From Deltaproteobacteria bacterium (GTDB lineage: Bacteria; Bdellovibrionota; Bdellovibrionia; JABDDW01): a stretch of 11,855 bases of DNA. The notes beneath the pieces are model-generated. The model saw only the letters and a list, made by a program, of their open reading frames with translations. It was not told where the DNA came from and searched no databases. This document shows positions 1 through 6,260 of this stretch, piece after piece. The stretch spans positions 1 to 11,855 of the forward strand of contig JABDDW010000048.1 in assembly GCA_013287405.1 (NCBI GenBank), read 5' to 3'. Position 1 is the first letter of the stretch, and every line of letters begins with the position of its first letter. Position numbers and translations under genes: made by a program.

Positions 1-379
1 TGAGGGTCAACAGAAGATGAAAATAACCAGAGAGTTTTGAGGCCTGAATAGTTAAGGGATTTGGAGCTAAGAAAAAAGCATTCATCACGGTCGTCCAAGG
101 ACCATAGAGCACCGAGTACCGCTCGGGAGAATTAACGGCGGTGAAAATATCATGCCCCCTAAGCCAATAAGCCGAAATATTAACTAAGTTGACCTCGGTG
201 TAATTGAAGTAGCTTGGGGAGGCCACATAGGCAAGGCCTTCTATGACCAACACAGCGATAGAAATAACTCCAACCCCGTTGAAAAAACCCTTCCAATTTA
301 TTTTTTTTTGAAGAGAAGGAAAGCCTCTAATAAGGAGGAAAACCACAAACGTATTTAGGCAAAAGGACGCGATGTGCAC
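1..379 (-). CDS. Polytopic membrane protein, probable GT-C glycosyltransferase (3' part missing)
   Basis: An uninterrupted minus-strand frame runs from just after the stop of the upstream glycosyltransferase to the left edge, about 126 residues. I place the start at a GTG (377-379), 2 nt beyond that gene's TAA; the ribosome site is poor, and the frame also stays open further upstream, so the start is uncertain. Two hydrophobic helices come first (about residues 2-17 and 30-50), separated by a basic stretch. An extracytoplasmic-looking loop follows containing EVNLVNISAYWLRGHDIF and then ERYSVLYGPW. A loop of the type 'acidic residue, then a helix, then LRGxDIF, then YGP' after the first helices is typical of the dolichol/polyprenyl-phosphate-sugar dependent GT-C superfamily (GT39, GT83, GT87). 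That is family knowledge; the exact family and sugar cannot be told from this fragment. The coding strand carries a run of nine A (301-309). Likely co-transcribed with the GT39 gene. Confidence 0.72.
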   Translation of the reverse strand, partial: MHIASFCLNTFVVFLLIRGFPSLQKKINWKGFFNGVGVISIAVLVIEGLAYVASPSYFNYTEVNLVNISAYWLRGHDIFTAVNSPERYSVLYGPWTTVMNAFFLAPNPLTIQASKLSGYFHLLLTL

Positions 380-381
380 TC

Positions 382-1875
382 TTAATAAACTTCGTGGGGA
401 TAGACCCAGTCCGGAAGAACAAATGCGCTTGATCCCCGATCGGTAATCACACATCGATTAAGAGTGCGTATGTAGCAGTCAGCCTCGGATACCTTAAAAT
501 CGCCAACGACAAGGGGTAAATCTGGTGTAGGAATAATCACATAAGCCTTTTTTAAATCAATTTTGGCAATATCGTCGCCTGTTAAGGATCTTAGATCCAG
601 CCCTGAATAAAGCTTGAACATCTGGAAGATAATCATATCGGTTTGATAGGTACCGTAAAAATAAATGTCCTTAGATTTAATTTGGGGATCTAGCTTAATT
701 ATATTAACAAGGTTTAAATCGGTTTTTCCCCGGCCTCCGGTTGTCTTTATAGGCAGAGCTACAAAAACACACAAAGCCGTAACGGACAATCTTCTTATAA
801 GAACTGGAAAATCAAATTTGATTCGTTTTTGGGTACCTTTCAAACCATAGTACAGAGATGGCGCGGCAAAGAGGGCCATAAAAGGATAGACAGCCAAAAG
901 ATAATGAGGGAATTTAATTTTAAAGAACGAAAGGGGAATAACAATCCCCAATGCAATGAAAAGCGCCAGATAAAGAGCGGAGATAGCGCCTTTGCTAAAC
1001 TCGGTTTGTTTTTTGGCTAATAGCCTAAAGCTATAGAAAAAAGGAATTAGGGTCAGGGTTGCGGTCTGCGGAATCAAACCAAAATAAGCAAAATAATGCC
1101 AGAAATCACTCTGGCTAGATTCAAGATAACTGTATTTTGCAATATAGAACTTTTGATAAATTGTAAGGCCGTCAAATCTTAGAAATGGGGCAAAAGGAAT
1201 AAGTAATATTAAAATGGCAACAAGGGCCGCCTTATAAAATTCTCTCTTCTTGAGATAGAAAAAACTTTTTTGAAACAAAGACCACATCAGTACACCAAGG
1301 CCAAAACCAAAAATAATAGGACCTTTTGTAAAAACCCCAATGGCAAAGAAAAAACCCGTCCACAGCCAAAACCTCGGACTCTCCCACCCCTTTAAAAAGG
1401 TGTAGTAAGCAGCCAAAAAATAAGTGGTTAAAGGGACGTCCTGAGTTACGGCCCCATTCCATTTTGACGCTCCAAAAACCATCACGTAAGAGAGCAGGCA
1501 AACAAGACCAAACTCTTTGTCTTTAAGGTGCTTTCCGATTTTATAAACAAGAATATATGAGAAAAACGAACAAAACATGGGATAAGTGCGCGCCACTAAG
1601 TCGCTGACTCCAAAAACCTTCATCATCGCGCCAATTATCCAGTAAGTCAGGGGCATATGATCAAAAACAGGGTTGAGATAATACTTTGAAATAAACCAGT
1701 GGAAGTAGTCTCCGGTCTCGGCAATATTTCTTGCCAAGGCAGAATCCCAAATTGTGTCTAAATTGCCCCCTGGTTCCCATTTCTTGACGAAAACCATAAC
1801 AAAAGAGAGAAAGAACACGGCAACGGCGTAAGGGTCACCACTTAGGTTTTTAAGTTTTTTAAGTAGATTTTTCAT
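382..1875 (-). CDS. GT39/ArnT-like polytopic glycosyltransferase
   Basis: A 497-residue integral membrane protein with roughly ten to twelve hydrophobic helices and a soluble C-terminal part of about 120 residues. After helix 1, the first outer loop holds an Asp (about residue 44, in DTIWDSALARNIAETGDY), followed by FDHMPLTYWIIGAMMKVFGV at about 71-90. This matches the conserved 'DE..Y...A....GDW' and 'F..PPL.YWL.AL.F..FG.S' blocks of the ArnT/PMT-like family, where the acidic residue is catalytic. Such enzymes move a sugar from a polyprenyl-phosphate carrier to lipid A, glycan or protein on the periplasmic face of the inner membrane; the substrate here is unknown. The ATG at 1873-1875 is kept because the basic N-terminus and first helix follow directly, although no strong ribosome site precedes it. 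It is divergent from the GT9 gene and followed after 2 nt by another GT-C-like gene, suggesting one operon. Confidence 0.85.
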   Translation of the reverse strand: MKNLLKKLKNLSGDPYAVAVFFLSFVMVFVKKWEPGGNLDTIWDSALARNIAETGDYFHWFISKYYLNPVFDHMPLTYWIIGAMMKVFGVSDLVARTYPMFCSFFSYILVYKIGKHLKDKEFGLVCLLSYVMVFGASKWNGAVTQDVPLTTYFLAAYYTFLKGWESPRFWLWTGFFFAIGVFTKGPIIFGFGLGVLMWSLFQKSFFYLKKREFYKAALVAILILLIPFAPFLRFDGLTIYQKFYIAKYSYLESSQSDFWHYFAYFGLIPQTATLTLIPFFYSFRLLAKKQTEFSKGAISALYLALFIALGIVIPLSFFKIKFPHYLLAVYPFMALFAAPSLYYGLKGTQKRIKFDFPVLIRRLSVTALCVFVALPIKTTGGRGKTDLNLVNIIKLDPQIKSKDIYFYGTYQTDMIIFQMFKLYSGLDLRSLTGDDIAKIDLKKAYVIIPTPDLPLVVGDFKVSEADCYIRTLNRCVITDRGSSAFVLPDWVYPHEVY

Positions 1876-1961
1876 TCTCTGATTTAAGTAGTAGAATTCA
1901 CATTTAATGTAAAGCTTGATTATTCTTTACTGTAAGCATTCTAGTTAGATACAGTGCCCCC
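1876..1961. promoter_or_regulatory. Divergent intergenic region between GT39 and GT9 genes
   Basis: These 86 bases separate two divergent start codons and must hold the promoters of both genes unless they lie inside coding sequence. The stretch is AT-rich. Possible -35-like hexamers are TTGATT (1916-1921, plus) and TTTACA on the minus strand, but I could not pair either with a convincing -10 at 16-18 nt. Neither start codon has a clear Shine-Dalgarno sequence. The call rests on gene orientation. Confidence 0.35.
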
Positions 1962-3197
1962 ATGCAAGATTCCAAGATCATTCGGAACGTTGATTTTTTT
2001 GTCGGAAAACTTGCTTGCCGAGCCCTTTCTTGGATCAGAAAACCGTCCGGTTTTAGGTCTAATCAATCTATAAAAATGACCCAGGGTCCACAAAAAGTCC
2101 TTATGATTGAGCTCTTTGAGATGGGATCAGCGGTGATGCTTGCTCCTTCGATAACCTACCTCAAAAAGCAGAATCCCCAGGTCGAAATTCATGCCCTGAC
2201 CACCCAAAGCTGTGCTCCAATCTGGGAAGCCCTCGGAAGTCTCGATCCCAATAACGTACACGTTATTGAGTCGGGCACTCCTCTTAATTTTATATGGTCC
2301 GCTTTAAAAACTATATTTCGTCTTCGCAAAAATCGATTTGATCTGATTATCGATTACGAATTGTTTATGAGAGTTCCAGCGATTTTCTCAGGACTCCTTA
2401 AAGGAACTCGTCGTGGTGGGTTTTATAAATATGATTATGAAGGTCTTTATCGCGGGAGTTTTTATGAGGCGAAGTGCGCGTATAACCAAAATTCCCATAT
2501 CTCTCGAAATTACCTGGCATTAACCAAAACCACTTATGAAAACCCAAACGCATCTCCTAATTATAAAGGTTTAATTTTAGACACCGAAATCTCAGTCACC
2601 CCCTCAATAAAAAAAACCCCCGTCAAAGAACTTACGGACCGACCTTATATCGCCATTTGCGCCGATGTGGGCCCAACTTTAAGCGTAAGAAATTACCCTA
2701 GGGAACACTTCGCAGAAGTGATTGAAGAACTCTTAGGACTGAATCCTGATTACCAGGTCGTTTTTATCGGAACAGAAGAGGACCGTTCTACCGCCGAAAT
2801 TATTTTATCTAAAATTGGCCAAAAGGAGCGTTGTAAAAATTTTTGCGGCAAAACCAACTTTAGGGGCCTTCTTGACGTCATTTCTGGAGCGGATCTTCTC
2901 ATCACCAATGACAACGGGCCTGGGCACTTTGCGACTTTAACGGGTACTAAAACCCTAGCTCTATTTAGCACCGACAGCCCCTACGTCTACGGCCCTCTTG
3001 GAAAAACGGTGATCGCTTACACCCACTATCAATGTAGCCCCTGTATTTCGGCCCTCAATCACAAACGAACTCCATGCACTGATAACCAGTGCCTAAAGAC
3101 TTTAAACCCTTCAAGAGTGGTTCAGCTTTCTCAAGCCCTTTTAAAAGGGACAGCTCGATTCGGGACAATTAATAACGAGATTTCTTATCTGACCTAA
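1962..3197 (+). CDS. Family 9 glycosyltransferase (ADP-heptose:LPS heptosyltransferase type)
   Basis: A 411-residue soluble or peripheral protein with the GT-B layout of the heptosyltransferase family. The N-terminal Rossmann start is at about 45-60 (KVLMIELFEMGSAVMLAP), corresponding to the family's 'KILVIRLSSIGDVVLTTP'. The nucleotide-sugar site block is at about 316-347 (NDNGPGHFATLTGTKTLALF, then YGPLG), the counterpart of 'NDSGPMHLAAALG...ALFG'. Enzymes of this family transfer heptose from ADP-heptose to the inner core of LPS at the cytoplasmic face. About 44 residues precede the catalytic domain, with a segment DFFVGKLACRAL that I have seen in other GT9 proteins. The C-terminus carries four cysteines (C358, C361, C372, C377). 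The family's usual Gly-Asp after the first strand is replaced by Gly-Ser here (GSA), so donor or acceptor may differ. The ATG at 1962 lacks a ribosome site; downstream ATGs at residues 39 and 48 are alternatives. The 3' end overlaps the convergent half-MFS gene by 29 nt. Confidence 0.85.
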   Translation: MQDSKIIRNVDFFVGKLACRALSWIRKPSGFRSNQSIKMTQGPQKVLMIELFEMGSAVMLAPSITYLKKQNPQVEIHALTTQSCAPIWEALGSLDPNNVHVIESGTPLNFIWSALKTIFRLRKNRFDLIIDYELFMRVPAIFSGLLKGTRRGGFYKYDYEGLYRGSFYEAKCAYNQNSHISRNYLALTKTTYENPNASPNYKGLILDTEISVTPSIKKTPVKELTDRPYIAICADVGPTLSVRNYPREHFAEVIEELLGLNPDYQVVFIGTEEDRSTAEIILSKIGQKERCKNFCGKTNFRGLLDVISGADLLITNDNGPGHFATLTGTKTLALFSTDSPYVYGPLGKTVIAYTHYQCSPCISALNHKRTPCTDNQCLKTLNPSRVVQLSQALLKGTARFGTINNEISYLT

Positions 3198-3816
3198 TCG
3201 AAATGTACCCTCCCACAATTCCGTTACTAATGGCCAAAATTAGAAATGTTTGAAAAATATCCATTTTCTTTTGACCCAAATAATAAATAAATGGTGCCGA
3301 TAAAATTACAAATAAAATATTGGAGACGTTATTAGTCATGATCACACTTGTAGTGATTTCCGATGATTGTGAGAGCGTCTCGTAAAGAGGAATTACAAAG
3401 ATTCCACTACTCACGGCAAGAGCGGCAAGGGCAAAGAGGATGCGCATCCCATCGCTATATCCTAAGAATTCTCTTATTCCTAACGGGATAAAAGAGTGCG
3501 AAAACGTAGGTCGGCCGACAAAAAAAAGGTAAATAAGAAAAAAACTCATGGCGAAAGAGCTTAAAGCACTTAAAACATTTGGATTGGCTTCTTTCAAAAT
3601 GGCTCTATTAAAGAAATAACTGAAAACCAGCCCAAGGATAAATGTCCCTAAAAACAGCGTCACTACACTTTGCCTGACGTGAAGAAAAGTTTTACCGTAG
3701 GTGGCGTAAAGGGACAAAATACAAGCCCAGTAGAACCAAAACCACGAAATCCCAAAGATAAATCGAGTGCTTTTTAGCACCTGGGGTGCCCTACCCCTTT
3801 GGGTGCAAGACCGCAC
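3169..3816 (-). CDS. Orphan C-terminal half of an MFS transporter (LplT/Aas-linked type)
   Basis: A 215-residue frame with about six hydrophobic helices, half the usual twelve of a major facilitator. The sequence from about residue 20 (FIFGISWFWFYWACILSL, then QSVVTLFL, GMRILFAL, GIFVIPLYETL and TNNVSNILFVILSAPF) resembles the second half of the MFS transporters of the lysophospholipid transporter/acyl-ACP-phospholipid acyltransferase group, whose seventh helix begins 'ISWFWF' and which carry 'F.VPLYA..Q' and 'AANNI.NALFMV'. This assignment is from memory of the family. The N-terminal six helices are absent: the longest frame starts with GTG immediately after the lon TAA, and the next GTG is at 3778-3780. 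No acyltransferase or AMP-ligase partner follows; downstream is the convergent GT9 gene. It may be a remnant of a larger gene cut at the lon end, or a half-size transporter acting as a dimer. The frame itself is intact. Confidence 0.6.
   Translation of the reverse strand: MRSCTQRGRAPQVLKSTRFIFGISWFWFYWACILSLYATYGKTFLHVRQSVVTLFLGTFILGLVFSYFFNRAILKEANPNVLSALSSFAMSFFLIYLFFVGRPTFSHSFIPLGIREFLGYSDGMRILFALAALAVSSGIFVIPLYETLSQSSEITTSVIMTNNVSNILFVILSAPFIYYLGQKKMDIFQTFLILAISNGIVGGYISIRSDKKSRY
3777..3806. repeat. Two-tier inverted repeat just after lon
   Basis: An outer arm GCACC (3777-3781) pairs with GGTGC (3802-3806), and an inner arm GGGG (3783-3786) pairs with CCCC (3794-3797) around a 7-nt loop. 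It begins about 10 nt after the lon stop on the transcript. No T-run follows on the minus strand, so it is not a standard intrinsic terminator. It spans the purine-rich stretch that would be the ribosome site for the GTG at 3780 of the half-MFS gene. It could protect the 3' end of lon mRNA or limit translation of the downstream frame; both are inferences. Confidence 0.45.
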
Positions 3817-6204
3817 TTAAGCCATAGCTGGAGGACCGACGATCCCTGGTGCGGGGCTTTCTCGGACGACTCGGTTAAATTCCATGTTAAGAGCAATTTT
3901 TAATACCTCTTCTGCAGTTTCCACAAAGTCAAACCTCATTTGGGACTTAACTTCTTCTGGAACATCGCGAAGGTCGCGTTTATTTCGCTTAGCTAAAATA
4001 ACTCTTTCTATTCCGGCACGATGGGCGCCGATAATTTTTTCTTTGATTCCTCCAACGGGCATCACCAGACCGCGTAAAGTGATCTCTCCCGTCATGGCCA
4101 GTTTTGGATTCACACTCCTCCCTGAGAATAATGAGGCGATAGCCGTCATTATTGCGATTCCCGCCGAAGGACCATCCTTAGGAATAGCTCCCGCGGGGAC
4201 GTGAATGTGCAAATCTTTTTTCTCATAATCCAACTGAGCTGCGATGACCGGTAGCTTTGATCGTACCACGCTTAGAGCGATCTGGGCCGATTCTTTCATC
4301 ACTTCACCAAGTTGACCGGTAAGGGTCAAACGTCCTGCTCCAGGCATAAGGCTCGTCTCGATAAATAAGATTTCTCCCCCTTGGGGCGTCCAAGCTAAGC
4401 CAGTCACTACGCCTGAGGGAGCAATGCGCTCTGCCACTTCGTAAGTAAAAGGCTCCTGACCTAGGATTTCATCGAGATCCGTCAGCGCAATCTGAACAGG
4501 CAGGGAGACGTCGGCTTTAACCACCTTTTCCGTCGCACTTCGGTACAAAGCCGCCAATTTTCGTTGTAAGTCGCGAACTCCTGACTCCCTTGTATAGTGA
4601 GTAATAATTCGCATTAGGGCTTCATCAGATATTCTAACTTGGTCGATATTTAAGCCATGCTCTTCCAATTGTTTTGGAATGAGGTGATCCTTTGCAATAT
4701 GCAATTTTTCTGCGGTCGTATACCCCGTGAGTTCAATGATCTCCATTCGATCAAGAAGAGGTCCTGGAATGAACTCGACACTATTGGCCGTACCGATAAA
4801 TAGAACCTTAGACAAATCAAAGGGAACATCCAAATAATGATCTAAAAATGTCGAATTTTGCTCAGGGTCCAAAACCTCAAGGAGAGCTGCAGACGGATCC
4901 CCTTGGTAACCTCGACCCAACTTATCTATTTCGTCGAGCATAAACACGGGATTATTAACCCCTGCTCTTTTCAACCCTTGGATTATTCTTCCGGGCATGG
5001 CTCCGATGTAAGTACGCCTGTGGCCCCTAATTTCGGAATCATCGCGCACACCACCAAGACTTCCGCGGACAAATTTCCTTCCCAAAGCCTTGGCTATACT
5101 TTGACCCAAGCTCGTCTTTCCAACACCCGGAGGACCAACAAATAGAAGGATCGAACCATGTTTGTTCTTTTTTAATTTCATAACAGCGAGATGCTGCAAA
5201 ATTCTCTTTTTTATTTTAGGAAGACCGTAATGATCTTGGTCTAAGCTCACACGGGCCTTTTCGATATCGATTTCTTCCGACGAAGATTGGGCCCATGGCA
5301 TAGCACAAAGAAGATCTAAATAGTTTCTTATAACATGAGTTTCTGGGGAAGACTGGCCCAGGGTCTCTAGACGTTTAAGCTCCTCTAAGGCCACCTTTTT
5401 TACATCCTCAGGCATTTGAGCTTTTTCTATTTTTTCTTTGTAGTCGTCTTTTCCTGATTCACTGTCGGTATCGCCAAGCTCTTCATGGATAGCCCTAAGT
5501 TGTTCACGCAAAATGGCATCGCGTTGAGACTTCCCGAGCTTGTGAGTCATTTTATTTCGAATTTCACCCTGAACTTGAAGATTATCTTTGTATTTTTCCA
5601 TAATCTCAAGAAGCTTGAGAATTCTATCTTTTATCGAAACCATCTCTAAGAGATCTTGCTTTGCCGCCAACTCTATATCGATATTGGCTGCAGAGAGGTG
5701 CGAAAGAAACGAAATGTCTTCTATCCCCGAAATCAGCTTTGAGAAATCTTGGGTGTCGGCTGGTAACAATTCAAGAATGTCTTTAGAAAGCTTTTTCAAA
5801 CTCTCTAACAGGGCATCTCTGGTTTTTTCGTCAACATCCAAAATGTCTTTTAACTCAAGGGCTTCGGCTTGAATAAATCCATCGGTCTCAGAAAACTCTA
5901 AAACTCGAACCCGCGAAACACCCCTAAGGATGATTTGAAATCCCTTTTGCGCGTCGCCCCGCGTTTTCTCGATCTTGCAGAGGGTCCCGATCTTATAGAG
6001 GTCCTCGGGTGCAAGTTTATCGTCCTTAGTTGTCTGAGATTTTTGCAAAATGGCTATAACGTGCCCGTCGCTCTGAAGGGCTCTCTTTACGGCCCCAATA
6101 CTTTTTGCTCTTCCCACTCGAACGGGGGAAGCCACTCCGGGAAATAGAAGGAGATTTCTCATTGGTAGAACAGGTATCAAATTACTTACTTTATTCGTTT
6201 TCAT
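3817..6204 (-). CDS. lon: ATP-dependent Lon protease (LonA type)
   Basis: A 795-residue protein, close to the 784 of E. coli Lon, with all domains in order. The substrate-binding LON N-domain begins at IPVLPMRNLLLFPG (10-23) and is followed by a helical linker to about 300. The AAA+ module has Walker A GPPGVGKTS (357-365) and Walker B MLDEID (422-427). The Ser-Lys protease domain has Ser680 in PKDGPSAG and Lys723 in GGIKEK, with the same 43-residue separation as E. coli S679/K722. It degrades misfolded and specific regulatory proteins in the cytoplasm. The start ATG at 6202-6204 has no Shine-Dalgarno; a TTG nine residues in (codon 9) is the only close alternative that keeps the domain. It lies 56 nt behind the SGNH gene and is followed with no gap by the half-MFS frame. 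A sigma32-like promoter precedes it. The tail after about residue 775 (ESPAPGIVGPPAMA) is a short Pro/Ala-rich extension. Confidence 0.98.
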   Translation of the reverse strand: MKTNKVSNLIPVLPMRNLLLFPGVASPVRVGRAKSIGAVKRALQSDGHVIAILQKSQTTKDDKLAPEDLYKIGTLCKIEKTRGDAQKGFQIILRGVSRVRVLEFSETDGFIQAEALELKDILDVDEKTRDALLESLKKLSKDILELLPADTQDFSKLISGIEDISFLSHLSAANIDIELAAKQDLLEMVSIKDRILKLLEIMEKYKDNLQVQGEIRNKMTHKLGKSQRDAILREQLRAIHEELGDTDSESGKDDYKEKIEKAQMPEDVKKVALEELKRLETLGQSSPETHVIRNYLDLLCAMPWAQSSSEEIDIEKARVSLDQDHYGLPKIKKRILQHLAVMKLKKNKHGSILLFVGPPGVGKTSLGQSIAKALGRKFVRGSLGGVRDDSEIRGHRRTYIGAMPGRIIQGLKRAGVNNPVFMLDEIDKLGRGYQGDPSAALLEVLDPEQNSTFLDHYLDVPFDLSKVLFIGTANSVEFIPGPLLDRMEIIELTGYTTAEKLHIAKDHLIPKQLEEHGLNIDQVRISDEALMRIITHYTRESGVRDLQRKLAALYRSATEKVVKADVSLPVQIALTDLDEILGQEPFTYEVAERIAPSGVVTGLAWTPQGGEILFIETSLMPGAGRLTLTGQLGEVMKESAQIALSVVRSKLPVIAAQLDYEKKDLHIHVPAGAIPKDGPSAGIAIMTAIASLFSGRSVNPKLAMTGEITLRGLVMPVGGIKEKIIGAHRAGIERVILAKRNKRDLRDVPEEVKSQMRFDFVETAEEVLKIALNMEFNRVVRESPAPGIVGPPAMA

Positions 6205-6210
6205 AGAATA

Positions 6211-6238
6211 AAGATGGGTGCTGATTTAAGGTTGTCAA
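6211..6238 (-). promoter_or_regulatory. Putative heat-shock (sigma32-like) promoter of lon
   Basis: Read on the minus strand, TTGACA (6233-6238) is separated by 14 nt from CCCAT (6214-6218), followed by CTTTA. This fits the sigma32 pattern (TTGAA, 13-17 nt, CCCCATNTA) better than sigma70, since no TATAAT-like hexamer lies 16-18 nt from TTGACA. In many bacteria lon belongs to the heat-shock regulon, which supports the reading. The predicted transcript start falls at or next to the ATG at 6204, implying a very short or absent leader. Confidence 0.45.
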
Positions 6239-6260
6239 ATCGATGGCAAAATAGCCCTGT

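Noticed and set aside
665..1020. Plus-strand open frames inside the GT39 gene
   Set aside because: They are short, overlap each other, and are antisense to a clearly conserved membrane enzyme.
3136..3149. CCCTTTTAAAAGGG palindrome near the GT9 3' end as a terminator
   Set aside because: Only a 5-bp stem with a 4-nt loop is possible, no T-run follows, and it lies inside the coding sequence.
4858..5145. Plus-strand open frame inside lon
   Set aside because: It lies opposite the Walker A/B region of lon, has no ribosome site, and its translation shows no domain-like pattern.
6233..6238. TTGACA before lon as a standard sigma70 -35 element
   Set aside because: No acceptable -10 hexamer lies 16-18 nt downstream; the CCCAT at 14 nt fits a sigma32-type promoter better.
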